Source: Chitinivibrio sp051745065 (GTDB taxonomy: Bacteria; Fibrobacterota; Chitinivibrionia; Chitinivibrionales; Chitinivibrionaceae). Taken from it: a stretch of 33,863 bases of DNA. The DNA lies in the NCBI GenBank assembly GCA_051745065.1, contig JBNJDQ010000013.1:1-33863 (forward strand). The letters are read 5' to 3'. The stretch's first letter is position 1, and each line of letters begins with the position of its first letter. Positions 1-7,884 of the stretch are shown in pieces. Under the pieces are notes generated by a model that worked only from the letters and a program-made list of their open reading frames with translations, was not told where the DNA came from and did no database searches. The position numbers and the translations under genes are program-made.

Positions 1-6
1 AGGAAA

Positions 7-285
7 ATGCTTAAAACACTCGTGTCGGCGCTTACTCTTGCTGCATTCCTTACAGGGTGTGCCGTAACTGTTCCTGTCAATGCCACCAGCAATGCCGTTG
101 GCGGTAAGGTCGGTGAAGCAGAAACCACACAAATTCTCGGGTTCTTCCCCGACGGTGGCGATGCTTCAATCAGGAGTGCTGCCAAAAACGGCGGTATCTC
201 CGAGATCTCCACGGTTGATTTTAAAAAATCTGCTGTTTTTCTTGGTCTTGTGTATAAGTATACGACTATCGTTACGGGTGAATAA
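7..285 (+). CDS. TRL-like family lipoprotein
   Basis: This is a 92-residue protein of the TRL-like family, small lipoproteins of unknown function. The first 17 residues form a signal peptide with a charged start and a hydrophobic core. It ends in an L-T-G-C lipobox, so Cys18 would be lipidated and the mature protein anchored in an envelope membrane. The mature part is Gly-rich, and its G-D-A-S-I and V-D-F blocks followed by a Y-x-T-I-V-x-G end match my memory of the TRL-like domain, which this protein would fill entirely. ATG at 7 follows AGGAAA at the very edge of the window, so its promoter is not visible. A terminator-like hairpin follows at 311. The family call comes from recall of the pattern, not a search. 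Confidence 0.75.
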   Translation: MLKTLVSALTLAAFLTGCAVTVPVNATSNAVGGKVGEAETTQILGFFPDGGDASIRSAAKNGGISEISTVDFKKSAVFLGLVYKYTTIVTGE

Positions 286-310
286 GTTGTTTGCCCATGT
301 ATCTGAGCAG

Positions 311-338
311 GGGAGGAATGTTTCTTCCTCCCTTCTTT
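311..338 (+). terminator. Terminator-like hairpin after the TRL-like gene
   Basis: An 8-bp perfect stem (311-318 with 325-332) encloses a 6-nt loop and is followed by the T-rich tract TTCTTT. It lies between the TRL-like gene and the next lipoprotein gene. The Shine-Dalgarno AAGGAG of that next gene (339-344) starts immediately after it, so termination is probably partial or the next gene has its own promoter. The T tract is interrupted, which lowers confidence. Confidence 0.5.
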
Positions 339-350
339 AAGGAGTTTTGA

Positions 351-839
351 ATGAGACTGCTCGTTGGTATACTGCTGATCCTGCTGGTATCCTGTTCGTC
401 CCATCGCACTTACGTGACGTCTTTTCTGTATCGCCCGCAGGTGCTGCAGTATTTTTTCAGTGACCTTCAGTTTGCTTCTGACCATGCGCGCATGGAACCT
501 GACTTTACCTTTAAAAGTGATTCCACGCTAACCTACAGTACAATATGTAATGTTACTCTTTATACCCAGCAGGGCCGGCCGGCCCGGGCCGATGCTGTCT
601 GCTTTCGCGCTGACGGAGATACCCTGGGGCTTGACAGTATAAGTACGCTGTATGCAGAGGGCTCCCGCGGGGCGTACCGCTATGGGGGAAAACTGACAAC
701 AGACCAGTTTCGGCGTATTCTTGCAGCGGATACTCTTTCGCTTCACGTGCTGGCGGATACACTGCGCTTCGACTGCGGCGAAGGGCCCCGTGTGCGTGAA
801 GCGGTTGCTGCGGCACGGCAGGATATTCTTTTCCCCTGA
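351..839 (+). CDS. Hypothetical lipoprotein
   Basis: This 162-residue protein is not recognised. Residues 1-14 are a very hydrophobic signal peptide ending L-V-S-C, so Cys15 is the likely lipidation site. The mature part has two further cysteines, around residues 66 and 84, that could form a disulfide outside the cytoplasm. It has no transmembrane segment after the leader and no repeat. ATG at 351 has AAGGAG six bases upstream. A second lipoprotein gene follows 28 bases after its stop on the same strand, so the two are probably co-transcribed. The predicted location is periplasmic or outer membrane. No function is assigned. Confidence 0.7.
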   Translation: MRLLVGILLILLVSCSSHRTYVTSFLYRPQVLQYFFSDLQFASDHARMEPDFTFKSDSTLTYSTICNVTLYTQQGRPARADAVCFRADGDTLGLDSISTLYAEGSRGAYRYGGKLTTDQFRRILAADTLSLHVLADTLRFDCGEGPRVREAVAAARQDILFP

Positions 840-867
840 AACCATCCCTCTTTTCGGAGATTTTTAT

Positions 868-1395
868 ATGAGATTCTGTGTAGTTCTTCTTCTGTTTGCA
901 CTGGCCGCCTGTAGCAACCGGCAGCAGGGCGATGTCCCGGCAAAAGTGTCATCCCTTTCGCTGCAGCTGAGTATTCCCGGCGGATTTTCGACCCGTTCCC
1001 TGCCGGCCGGCGTTGATTCCGTGCGTCACGGGACGCTTGTGGTTGCCCCCTGCACGTCCTGGACGGATACGACCACACAGATGCAGCTGGTTCTTTCTGA
1101 GTTGCGCCCTGATGGTGCTGACACGGCACAGATCCTGATGTTTTCGGACTCCCTCATATCCCGCTTCGGGAGTGAGTCTCTGGTTGAGTCACGCCGGTAC
1201 ACGGTTGCGCCCTATGCAGTTCGGCAGATCAATGTGGTTGATACGGCGGCGGGGATCGCAGTGTTCAAAGTTCTTTTTATGAGCGGTGAGACCCAGAGCT
1301 TTATGATGGATTTTGCCCTTCCTGCACAGCAATACAGCAGTGCTGCAGCGCAGGCGATGACCGGTATTATTACCTCGGTAACTGCTTTGGAATAG
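868..1395 (+). CDS. Hypothetical lipoprotein
   Basis: This 175-residue protein is not recognised. The signal peptide ends in an L-A-A-C lipobox, making Cys15 the lipid anchor. The mature domain alternates hydrophobic and polar residues as in a beta-rich fold, begins with a Ser/Leu-rich strand, and has no repeats or catalytic motif I can name. The frame is open upstream to about 721. I place the start at the ATG at 868 because it has CGGAGA seven bases upstream and gives a perfect lipoprotein leader, whereas an upstream start would overlap the previous gene by over 100 bases. It lies 28 bases after another lipoprotein gene and ahead of fusA, with no terminator seen in between. Confidence 0.7.
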   Translation: MRFCVVLLLFALAACSNRQQGDVPAKVSSLSLQLSIPGGFSTRSLPAGVDSVRHGTLVVAPCTSWTDTTTQMQLVLSELRPDGADTAQILMFSDSLISRFGSESLVESRRYTVAPYAVRQINVVDTAAGIAVFKVLFMSGETQSFMMDFALPAQQYSSAAAQAMTGIITSVTALE

Positions 1396-1450
1396 TCTGT
1401 ATTTCATCTCTCATGGATCTTCTTTCACTCTGAGTTTGCGCATACAGCCG

Positions 1451-1479
1451 TTGAATTGCCTTCGGTATTTATATATTTT
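1451..1479 (+). promoter_or_regulatory. Possible sigma70-type promoter for the fusA-rplQ cluster
   Basis: In the 114-base gap before fusA, TTGAAT (1451-1456) and TATTTT (1474-1479) are separated by 17 bases, with an alternative TATATT at 1472. An AT-rich tract surrounds the -10 region. This is the only plausible promoter in the gap. The match is moderate and is not supported by anything but sequence. Confidence 0.35.
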
Positions 1480-1509
1480 GGGGCACATTTATCCGAAGGG
1501 TGCAGTTCT

Positions 1510-3603
1510 ATGGCAAAGGCGGATCTGAAAATCAGTGATATTCGAAATATCGGCATCATAGCGCATATTGATGCCGGCAAGACCACCACCACGGAGCGAG
1601 TTCTGTATTATACCGGGCGCCTGCACCGGATCGGGGAAGTTCACGATGGGAATGCCACCATGGACTGGATGGATCAGGAGCGTGAACGCGGTATCACCAT
1701 TACCTCCGCCGCAACACGCTGCCAGTGGAAGGATCGGGTCATTAATATTATTGATACTCCCGGTCATGTTGATTTTACCGTGGAGGTTGAACGTTCCCTG
1801 CGGGTCCTTGACGGAGCGGTGGCGGTCTTCGATGCCGTGGAAGGTGTTGAGCCCCAGTCGGAAACCGTATGGCATCAGGCCGACCGCTACGGGGTTCCCC
1901 GAATTTGCTTTATTAATAAGATGGATAAGACCGGGGCCGATTTTTATGCTGCTCTGGATACCTTTGAGAAGAAACTGACCGGCAGTCATGTGCCCGTGCA
2001 AATCCCCCTTGGGGCGGCAGATACCTTTGAAGGGGTGGTCGATCTGATTGAAGAATGCGCCTATTACTATTCCGATGACGACCACGGTGCCACGGTTCGC
2101 CGCGAAGCCATTCCGGCGGAATATGCCGAAAAAGCAGCGGAATATCGTGAGTATCTCCTTGAGGCTCTTTCTGATCACAGCGAAGAGCTTATGGAGTGTG
2201 TTCTTGAAGAAGATGGCGTGCCCACGGATATGATACATTCTGTTATGCGGCAGGCCGTCGTGGAGGGCGCTCTCTGCCCGGTCTTATGCGGTTCAGCCTT
2301 CAAGGATAAAGGGGTGCAGCAGCTTCTGGACTCCATCGTTGCCTGGCTTCCCTCACCCAAGGATCGGGGCGCCGTTACGGGGATGGATCCCAAAACCGAA
2401 GAGGAGTTAACGCGAAAGCCTGAAGTGAAAGAGCCCTTTTCTGCGTTGGTTTTTAAGGTTGAATCTGATGAGCATGTGGGGAGTATTGCCTATGTGCGGG
2501 TGTATTCGGGAAAAGCGACCACAAAAGGGCGCTGGCTGAACGGGCGCAACGGAAAAAAAGAAAAGGTAACCCGCATTTTTCGAATGCATTCGCATAAGCG
2601 TGAGCAGGTTGATGAAGTTCGGGCCGGTGATATCGTTGCCGTGGTCGGTCTCAAATGGACCACTACGGGGGACTCCCTCAGCAGCGAAGATGAGCCGATT
2701 GTTTTTGAAGGTCTGGAATTTGCCGAGCCCGTTATCTCAATCTCCTTTGAGCCCAAAAGCGCAAAGGACAGTCAGAATCTGGATAAGGCCCTTGAACGTC
2801 TTCAGGCGGAGGATCCCACCTGTCGGGTTTCTGATGACAGGGATACGGGGCAGCGCCTGCTTTCCGGCATGGGTGAACTGCATCTGCAGGTTCTTGTTGA
2901 GCGCATTCGCCGTGACTTCGGTGTGGAGATTCGCGAAGGCAAACAGCGTGTTGCGTATAAGGAGACGGTGAAACGCCGGGCGCATAAGGAGCGGCGTTTT
3001 GAACAGATGCTTGCCGGAAAGGATCAGGCTGTGACGATTGGCATGACCGTGGAGCCTCTCAAGGACAAAGAAAAGGAGTTTGTCTTTGAAAATCGTGTGG
3101 AGCCCACCCGCGATGTTCCGCAGAATTTCATTGATGCCTGCCGCTCCGGTGTTGAACTTTCCCTTACAGGGGGCGAAAAAGGCGGCTTTCCTCTCATTGG
3201 AATAAAGGTGGTTCTTGAAAAAATCGCTGTCAGTGAGGATGAGACAACGGAGCTTGTTTGCCGTGTCGGGGCTTCGACGATATTTCGTGAGCTCTGTTCA
3301 GAAGGGGAAGGGGTTATTCTGGAACCGGTCATGGCAATTGAGGTTGTATCCCCGGAAGAGTATGTCGGATCGATCATAAATGACCTGAACAGCCGCCGCG
3401 GAGTGGTAAAAGGGGTCGATATGCGCGAGGGTCGGCAGTATGTTCACGGAGAGGTTCCCCTTGCCGAAATGATCGGGTATGCGACGGATATTCGGTCCAT
3501 GAGTCAGGGGCGTGCAAACTATACAATGTCATTTTCTGATTATCAGCATTGTGATTCGGCTATGGAAGAAGATATATTAAGGCGGATTGGTAGAATATTT
3601 TAA
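1510..3603 (+). CDS. fusA: Elongation factor G (divergent domain IV)
   Basis: This 697-residue translational GTPase moves tRNA and mRNA through the ribosome or helps recycle it. The G domain is complete: a P-loop of A-H-I-D-A-G-K-T near residue 18, switch I R-G-I-T-I, switch II D-T-P-G-H and N-K-M-D. Domain II and the G-M-G-E-L-H region of domain III are normal. Domain IV is unusual: the K-Q-S-G-G-R-G-Q-Y-G loop of E. coli EF-G is replaced, and the tip histidine (E. coli His583) aligns without gaps to Ser575. The end of domain V (R-R-G, M-I-G-Y-A-T, S-Q-G-R-A) is conserved. I chose ATG 1510, with GAAGGG upstream, over an in-frame start at 1456 because the protein then begins M-A-K as usual. 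tuf follows 50 bases later; rpsL and rpsG do not precede it. Confidence 0.95.
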   Translation: MAKADLKISDIRNIGIIAHIDAGKTTTTERVLYYTGRLHRIGEVHDGNATMDWMDQERERGITITSAATRCQWKDRVINIIDTPGHVDFTVEVERSLRVLDGAVAVFDAVEGVEPQSETVWHQADRYGVPRICFINKMDKTGADFYAALDTFEKKLTGSHVPVQIPLGAADTFEGVVDLIEECAYYYSDDDHGATVRREAIPAEYAEKAAEYREYLLEALSDHSEELMECVLEEDGVPTDMIHSVMRQAVVEGALCPVLCGSAFKDKGVQQLLDSIVAWLPSPKDRGAVTGMDPKTEEELTRKPEVKEPFSALVFKVESDEHVGSIAYVRVYSGKATTKGRWLNGRNGKKEKVTRIFRMHSHKREQVDEVRAGDIVAVVGLKWTTTGDSLSSEDEPIVFEGLEFAEPVISISFEPKSAKDSQNLDKALERLQAEDPTCRVSDDRDTGQRLLSGMGELHLQVLVERIRRDFGVEIREGKQRVAYKETVKRRAHKERRFEQMLAGKDQAVTIGMTVEPLKDKEKEFVFENRVEPTRDVPQNFIDACRSGVELSLTGGEKGGFPLIGIKVVLEKIAVSEDETTELVCRVGASTIFRELCSEGEGVILEPVMAIEVVSPEEYVGSIINDLNSRRGVVKGVDMREGRQYVHGEVPLAEMIGYATDIRSMSQGRANYTMSFSDYQHCDSAMEEDILRRIGRIF

Positions 3604-3653
3604 TAAATCCAAAATTGTAAATCAATACAATATTGTGCAGGAGGATTAGACAA

Positions 3654-4841
3654 ATGTCTAAAGAGAAATTTGAACGTAGTAAACCGCATCTGAATGTGGG
3701 TACTATCGGTCATGTTGACCACGGTAAAACCACTCTTACTGCAGCTATCTGTACTACACAGGCTGCACAGGGCTTCGGTGACGCGCAGAAGTTCGATCAG
3801 ATCGACAACGCTCCCGAAGAAAAGGAACGCGGTATTACAATCGCGACTGCTCACGTTGAGTATGAGACTGCAGAGCGCCACTATGCGCACGTTGACTGTC
3901 CCGGCCACGCTGACTATGTAAAAAACATGATCACCGGTGCGGCGCAGATGGATGGTGCAATTCTTGTGGTTTCCGCAGCTGACGGCCCCATGCCGCAGAC
4001 GCGTGAGCACATTCTGCTGTCACGGCAGGTGGGGGTTCCCAAGATCGTTGTGTACCTTAATAAGGTTGACATGGTTGATGATGAAGAGCTTCTTGAGCTT
4101 GTTGAAATGGAAGTTCGCGAGCTCCTTGCCGAGTATGAGTTTGACGAAGAGGCTCCGGTTGTTCCCGGTTCTGCTCTGAAGGCTCTTGAAGGTGATGAGT
4201 CAGAAATCGGACGCGGTTCTATTGCTGAGCTCATGAAGGCTCTGGATGAAACCTTTCCCGTTCCTGAGCGTGATACTGATAAAGATTTTCTTATGCCCAT
4301 TGAGGATGTCTTTTCCATTCAGGGTCGCGGTACAGTTGTAACCGGTAAGATTGAGCGCGGTACAGTGCATCCTTCTGATGATGTTGAAATCGTTGGTATC
4401 AAGGATACGCAGAAGACTACTGTTACCGGTGTTGAGATGTTCCGTAAGCTCCTTGATGAAGGTCAGGCGGGTGATAACGTTGGATGTCTTGTTCGTGGTA
4501 TCGACCGTGATCAGGTTGAGCGCGGTATGGTTCTGGCTAAACCCGGATCTATTACTCCTCATACCAAGTTCAAGGCTGAGGTGTATGTTCTTAATAAAGA
4601 CGAAGGCGGACGTCACAAGCCGTTCTTCAGCGGGTATCGTCCCCAGTTCTATTTCCGTACAACTGACGTAACCGGTGATATCGCTCTTGAAGAGGGTGTT
4701 GATATGGTTATGCCCGGTGATAACGCAACATTTACTGTTGAGCTTATCTGCCCCATTGCTATGGAAAAGGAACTTCGCTTCGCAATTCGTGAAGGCGGAC
4801 GTACTGTCGGTGCAGGTCTTGTGACAGAGATTATTGAGTAA
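3654..4841 (+). CDS. tuf: Elongation factor Tu
   Basis: This 395-residue EF-Tu carries aminoacyl-tRNA to the ribosomal A site as a GTP complex. It has G-H-V-D-H-G-K-T near residue 18, R-G-I-T-I switch I, D-C-P-G-H-A-D-Y switch II and N-K-V-D, followed by the two beta-barrel domains. Its length matches the family. ATG 3654 is preceded by AGGAGG (3639-3644). An in-frame TTG at 3633 lies upstream of that Shine-Dalgarno and is not the start. The 50-base fusA-tuf gap is AT-rich with short inverted repeats (ATTGT/ACAAT) but no clear promoter. rpsJ begins 13 bases after the stop, joining tuf to the S10 operon. Confidence 0.98.
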   Translation: MSKEKFERSKPHLNVGTIGHVDHGKTTLTAAICTTQAAQGFGDAQKFDQIDNAPEEKERGITIATAHVEYETAERHYAHVDCPGHADYVKNMITGAAQMDGAILVVSAADGPMPQTREHILLSRQVGVPKIVVYLNKVDMVDDEELLELVEMEVRELLAEYEFDEEAPVVPGSALKALEGDESEIGRGSIAELMKALDETFPVPERDTDKDFLMPIEDVFSIQGRGTVVTGKIERGTVHPSDDVEIVGIKDTQKTTVTGVEMFRKLLDEGQAGDNVGCLVRGIDRDQVERGMVLAKPGSITPHTKFKAEVYVLNKDEGGRHKPFFSGYRPQFYFRTTDVTGDIALEEGVDMVMPGDNATFTVELICPIAMEKELRFAIREGGRTVGAGLVTEIIE

Positions 4842-4854
4842 GAGGATAACTACA

Positions 4855-5163
4855 GTGACTGGCGAAAAGATTAGAATTAGATTGAAGTCTTTTGACCACA
4901 GTATACTGGATAAGTCGGCGTCGGATATAGTCCGGACGGCGAAAGGTGCCGGTGCCAGAATATCTGGACCGGTTCCCCTTCCAACTCGCAGGAGTGTGTA
5001 TACTGTAAATCGGTCGCCCCACGTGAATTCCAAGTCACGTGAGCAGTTTGAGACCCGTGTACATAAGCGTCTGATCGACATTGTGGAGTCAACTCCGCAG
5101 ACTGTTGATTCGCTTATGAAGCTGGATCTCCCTGCAGGTGTCGATGTTGAAATTAAAGTGTGA
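4855..5163 (+). CDS. rpsJ: 30S ribosomal protein S10
   Basis: This 102-residue S10 belongs to the 30S head and, as NusE, to antitermination complexes. It has the I-R-I-R-L-K-S-F-D start, the G-P-V-P-L-P-T loop and the R-x-H-K-R-L-I-D-I motif. The frame is open back to TTG 4834 inside tuf. I chose GTG 4855 because AAGAGGA (4840-4846) sits at normal spacing and the resulting N-terminus and length fit S10. It is the first gene of the S10 block. Only 13 bases separate it from tuf, so there is no room for an S10-type leader. Confidence 0.96.
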   Translation: MTGEKIRIRLKSFDHSILDKSASDIVRTAKGAGARISGPVPLPTRRSVYTVNRSPHVNSKSREQFETRVHKRLIDIVESTPQTVDSLMKLDLPAGVDVEIKV

Positions 5164-5185
5164 CGTAAAGGCAGGTTGAATTACA

Positions 5186-5818
5186 ATGCGTGGGCTATTA
5201 GGTAAAAAAGTTGGGATGACCCGTGTTATTGACCCTGAGACCGGTGTCGTTATTCCCGTAACGGTTATTGACGTTTCCGGGAACGTTGTTCTGCAGCGTA
5301 AGCGCGAGGACGTCGACGGGTACGATGCTGTTCAGCTCGGTTTTGAGAATGTGCGTGAAAAAGTCGCCACAAAAGCTGAGGTCGGTCATGCAAAAAAATA
5401 CGGGTCTGAGCCTGTTCGGTACATCAAGGAGTTTGCGGTTGAGTCTGATGAAGAAGTTGAGCCCGGATCAAAGGTCGGGGTTGAGCTTTTCGGTTCAGCC
5501 GGATACGTTGATGTGGCAGGTATTACAAAGGGGCGTGGTTTTGCCGGTACAGTAAAGCGCTATGGCTTTGCGGTCGGTCGAATGACGCATGGTAACAAGA
5601 ATAAGCGTGCCAGAGGTTCTATCGGTGCCGGTGCTGATCCGTCCAGGGTGTTCCCCGGGGTGAAGATGGCCGGCCAGTACGGGAACAAAAAGAAAACTGT
5701 TCTCGGGCTTGAGCTTGTCTCCGTTGATAAAGAGAGATCACTTCTCTATGTTAAAGGAGCTGTTCCCGGAAAGAAGAATGGTGTGCTGAGTGTAAGAAAG
5801 AATGTGGTAAAGGGATAA
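5186..5818 (+). CDS. rplC: 50S ribosomal protein L3
   Basis: This 210-residue L3 is an early 50S assembly protein whose long loop reaches toward the peptidyl transferase centre. The G-L-L-G-K-K-V-G-M-T start is typical. The central G-R-G-F-A-G-T-V-K-R-Y-G-F block, the T-H-G-N-K motif, and R-V-F-P-G-V-K-M-A-G-Q-Y-G-N (residues about 113-175) form the L3 signature and the extended loop. ATG 5186 follows an AGGCAGG-type ribosome site, 22 bases after rpsJ. rplD begins 10 bases downstream, as in nearly all S10 operons. Confidence 0.97.
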   Translation: MRGLLGKKVGMTRVIDPETGVVIPVTVIDVSGNVVLQRKREDVDGYDAVQLGFENVREKVATKAEVGHAKKYGSEPVRYIKEFAVESDEEVEPGSKVGVELFGSAGYVDVAGITKGRGFAGTVKRYGFAVGRMTHGNKNKRARGSIGAGADPSRVFPGVKMAGQYGNKKKTVLGLELVSVDKERSLLYVKGAVPGKKNGVLSVRKNVVKG

Positions 5819-5828
5819 GGCAGTAAAA

Positions 5829-6461
5829 ATGAGTGCAAAAGTTTACAGTATTGCCGGTGAAGAAGTGAGCAGTGTTGAGCTCCCGGAGTCCGTTTTTGGT
5901 TCCGAGGTCAATGTGTCGCTGATTCATACCGTGGTAAAAGCCTATCTTGCAAACCAGAGACAGGGTACTGCCAAGACCAAGGGTCGCTCTGAGGTCAGTG
6001 GTGGTGGACGCAAGCCTTTTAAGCAGAAGGGTACCGGTCAGGCACGTGCCGGATCGAATGCTTCTCCTGTGTGGGTTCGCGGTGGTAAGGCGCATGGGTC
6101 CAGCCCGCGTGATTACCGTGTCAGTCTTCCCCGGAAGATGCGCCGCGGAGCATTGGTCAGTGCGTTTTCTGCCCGTGCAGGCGAAGACGGAGTTGCTTTT
6201 CTTAAGAGTGGTTCTGTTTCCGAGGTAAAAACCTCCGTCGTGGCTGATTTTCTTGATAAAATTGGGTACGCGGGTAAGAAGGTTCTTGTCGTGGTTTCCG
6301 GAGAAGAGAATGTGCTTTATCTTTCAAGCAGAAATATCAAGGGTGTTACAGTACGTCGGTATACTGATGTATGTACCTATGATGTGATGCATGCTGATAA
6401 GGTTCTCTTTGCCGATGAAGCCCTGGCGGAAAAGGTAGAAAAGGTGGTTACAGGTGAGTAG
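5829..6461 (+). CDS. rplD: 50S ribosomal protein L4
   Basis: This 210-residue L4 lines the nascent-chain tunnel with its long basic loop. The loop is visible at about residues 45-100 as T-K-x-R-S-E-V-S-G-G-G-R-K-P-x-x-Q-K-G-T-G. A Rossmann-like globular half follows, with V-L-V-V-V and N-I-K-G-V segments. In E. coli L4 represses its own operon through the S10 leader. That leader is absent here, so such control would need another site. The start ATG 5829 lies 10 bases after rplC. The stop overlaps the rplW start by 8 bases, suggesting translational coupling. Confidence 0.97.
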   Translation: MSAKVYSIAGEEVSSVELPESVFGSEVNVSLIHTVVKAYLANQRQGTAKTKGRSEVSGGGRKPFKQKGTGQARAGSNASPVWVRGGKAHGSSPRDYRVSLPRKMRRGALVSAFSARAGEDGVAFLKSGSVSEVKTSVVADFLDKIGYAGKKVLVVVSGEENVLYLSSRNIKGVTVRRYTDVCTYDVMHADKVLFADEALAEKVEKVVTGE

Positions 6462-6741
6462 AATTCATGAAGTAATTGATGCTCCCATTGTTACCGAGCA
6501 GACAGTTGAGATGCAGCAGGATGGTAAGTATGCTTTTAAAGTAAAAAAGGATGCTTCCAAGCCCGAGATCAAGGATGCTGTTGAAAAGCTTTTCGATGTT
6601 GAGGTTGATCGGGTGAATACCTGCAACTACACGGGGAAAGTAAAGCGTGTCGGTAGAAATGTTGGTAAAAAGTCTGACTGGAAAAAGGCCGTTGTCGCCT
6701 TGAAGGCCGGTCAGGTGATTAAAGAGTTCGGTGAGATATAA
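6454..6741 (+). CDS. rplW: 50S ribosomal protein L23
   Basis: This 95-residue L23 sits at the tunnel exit and docks trigger factor and SRP. The family pattern is clear: an N-terminal I-V-T-E-Q-T, an internal Y-A-F-K-V and the E-K-L-F-D-V-E-V-D-R-V-N-T motif. It then has the short extended loop G-K-V-K-R-V-G-R-N-V-G-K and a final W-K-K-A-V-V-A-L-K. GTG 6454 lies inside the last codons of rplD (8-base overlap), which fixes the start because a later start would remove the first strand. rplB follows after 26 bases. Confidence 0.96.
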   Translation: MSRIHEVIDAPIVTEQTVEMQQDGKYAFKVKKDASKPEIKDAVEKLFDVEVDRVNTCNYTGKVKRVGRNVGKKSDWKKAVVALKAGQVIKEFGEI

Positions 6742-6767
6742 TAACCCCCCAAAGAGGAAGGATATAA

Positions 6768-7595
6768 ATGGCTATCAAGAGTTATAAGCCGAAAAGTCCT
6801 ACCCTGCGTTACAAAAAGATCTTGGACAGAGACGGCCTGTATAAAGGTGCTCCGTATAAAAAGCTTTTAGAATCGCAGAAGAGTTCTGCTGGTCGTAACA
6901 ACGGTGGACGGATTACGTCACGTTTTCGCGGCGGCGGGCATAAGCAGAAGTACCGCATAATTGATTTCAAGGGTGAGAAGCGAAATGTTCCGGGCGTTGT
7001 TGAGCGCCTTGAGTATGATCCCAATCGTACCGCGAACATCGCCCTGGTCAAGTACCGTGACGGGGATAGACGATATGTTTTGGCCACAGTTAATATGCAA
7101 CCCGGCATGGAGATTGTTGCCGGTGATGATGTGGAGCCCAAAGAGGGCAATCGTCTTCCCCTCGGTAAGATTTACCCCGGCTATGATGTATGCAACGTTG
7201 AGATGAAAGAGGGTAATGGCGGGAAAATGGTTCGCAGTGCCGGAGCGTTTGCTACGGTTGTTGCCAAGGACGGGAATTCGGTGCAGTTGCGCCTTCCCTC
7301 CGGTGAGATTCGCGCTTTCAGAGAAACACTCTATGCCACGGTTGGCCAGGTCGGCAATGTTGACCACATGAATGAGGTCGGCGGATCTGCCGGTCGTTCA
7401 CGCTGGAAAGGGCGCAAGCCCCATGTTCGCGGTGTGGTCATGAATCCCGTGGATCACCCCATGGGTGGTGGTGAAGGTAAGACCTCCGGTGGTGGTCATC
7501 CTGTTTCACCCTGGGGTAAGAAGGCGAAAGGTAAAAAGACCAGAAAGCTTAAGAAAGCTTCTGATAAGTATATCGTGAAGAGAAGAAAGAAATAA
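6768..7595 (+). CDS. rplB: 50S ribosomal protein L2
   Basis: This 275-residue L2 binds 23S rRNA near the peptidyl transferase centre and helps join the subunits. Visible blocks are G-R-N-N-G-G-R-I-T near residue 43, the G-G-G-H-K-Q-K-Y-R-I-I-D-F segment, L-E-Y-D-P-N-R-T-A-N-I-A and, near residue 225, M-N-P-V-D-H-P-M-G-G-G-E-G. The functionally studied His (E. coli His229) is present, and the next His of E. coli is Met here, a change I recall from other bacteria. The lysine/arginine-rich tail is normal. ATG 6768 has AGAGGAAGG upstream. rpsS follows 11 bases later. Confidence 0.98.
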   Translation: MAIKSYKPKSPTLRYKKILDRDGLYKGAPYKKLLESQKSSAGRNNGGRITSRFRGGGHKQKYRIIDFKGEKRNVPGVVERLEYDPNRTANIALVKYRDGDRRYVLATVNMQPGMEIVAGDDVEPKEGNRLPLGKIYPGYDVCNVEMKEGNGGKMVRSAGAFATVVAKDGNSVQLRLPSGEIRAFRETLYATVGQVGNVDHMNEVGGSAGRSRWKGRKPHVRGVVMNPVDHPMGGGEGKTSGGGHPVSPWGKKAKGKKTRKLKKASDKYIVKRRKK

Positions 7596-7606
7596 AGGGT
7601 TAAGAA

Positions 7607-7879
7607 ATGTCAAGATCGATTAAGAAAGGGCCGTTTGTGGATGAGCATCTCGCAAAAAAGGTCCGTAATGCGGTGGATAAAAACGACAAGTCTGTAATCA
7701 AAACCTGGTCTCGTCGCTCTACAGTTCTGCCGGAATTTGTAGGTTTGACTTTCTCAGTTCATAACGGTAGTAAATTTGTTCCTGTATATGTCTCGGAAAA
7801 CATGGTTGGTCACAAGCTCGGTGAGTTTGCTCCGACCCGTAATTTCCGCGGGCATACAGGAAGTGTAGCGCGGAGGTAA
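7607..7879 (+). CDS. rpsS: 30S ribosomal protein S19
   Basis: This 90-residue S19 is in the 30S head and contacts the 50S subunit and A-site tRNA. It starts M-S-R-S-I-K-K-G-P-F-V-D, has the W-S-R-R-S-T segment, and carries the H-N-G-S-K-F-V-P-V-Y-V block and G-x-K-L-G-E-F-A-P-T-R-N-F-R-G-H near the C-terminus. Length and order are typical. ATG 7607 follows AAAGGG. rplV starts only 5 bases after the stop, with its Shine-Dalgarno CGGAGG inside the rpsS end. Confidence 0.97.
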   Translation: MSRSIKKGPFVDEHLAKKVRNAVDKNDKSVIKTWSRRSTVLPEFVGLTFSVHNGSKFVPVYVSENMVGHKLGEFAPTRNFRGHTGSVARR

Positions 7880-7884
7880 CGAAT

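Noticed and set aside
3633..3653. Upstream TTG start for tuf giving seven extra residues
   Set aside because: It would place the AGGAGG Shine-Dalgarno inside the coding region, and EF-Tu proteins begin with the M-S-K motif at 3654.
7200..7480. L2 with D-H-P-M in place of the E. coli D-H-P-H
   Set aside because: The functionally studied histidine is the first one and is present. Met at the following position is a variant I recall from several bacterial phyla, so it is not unusual.
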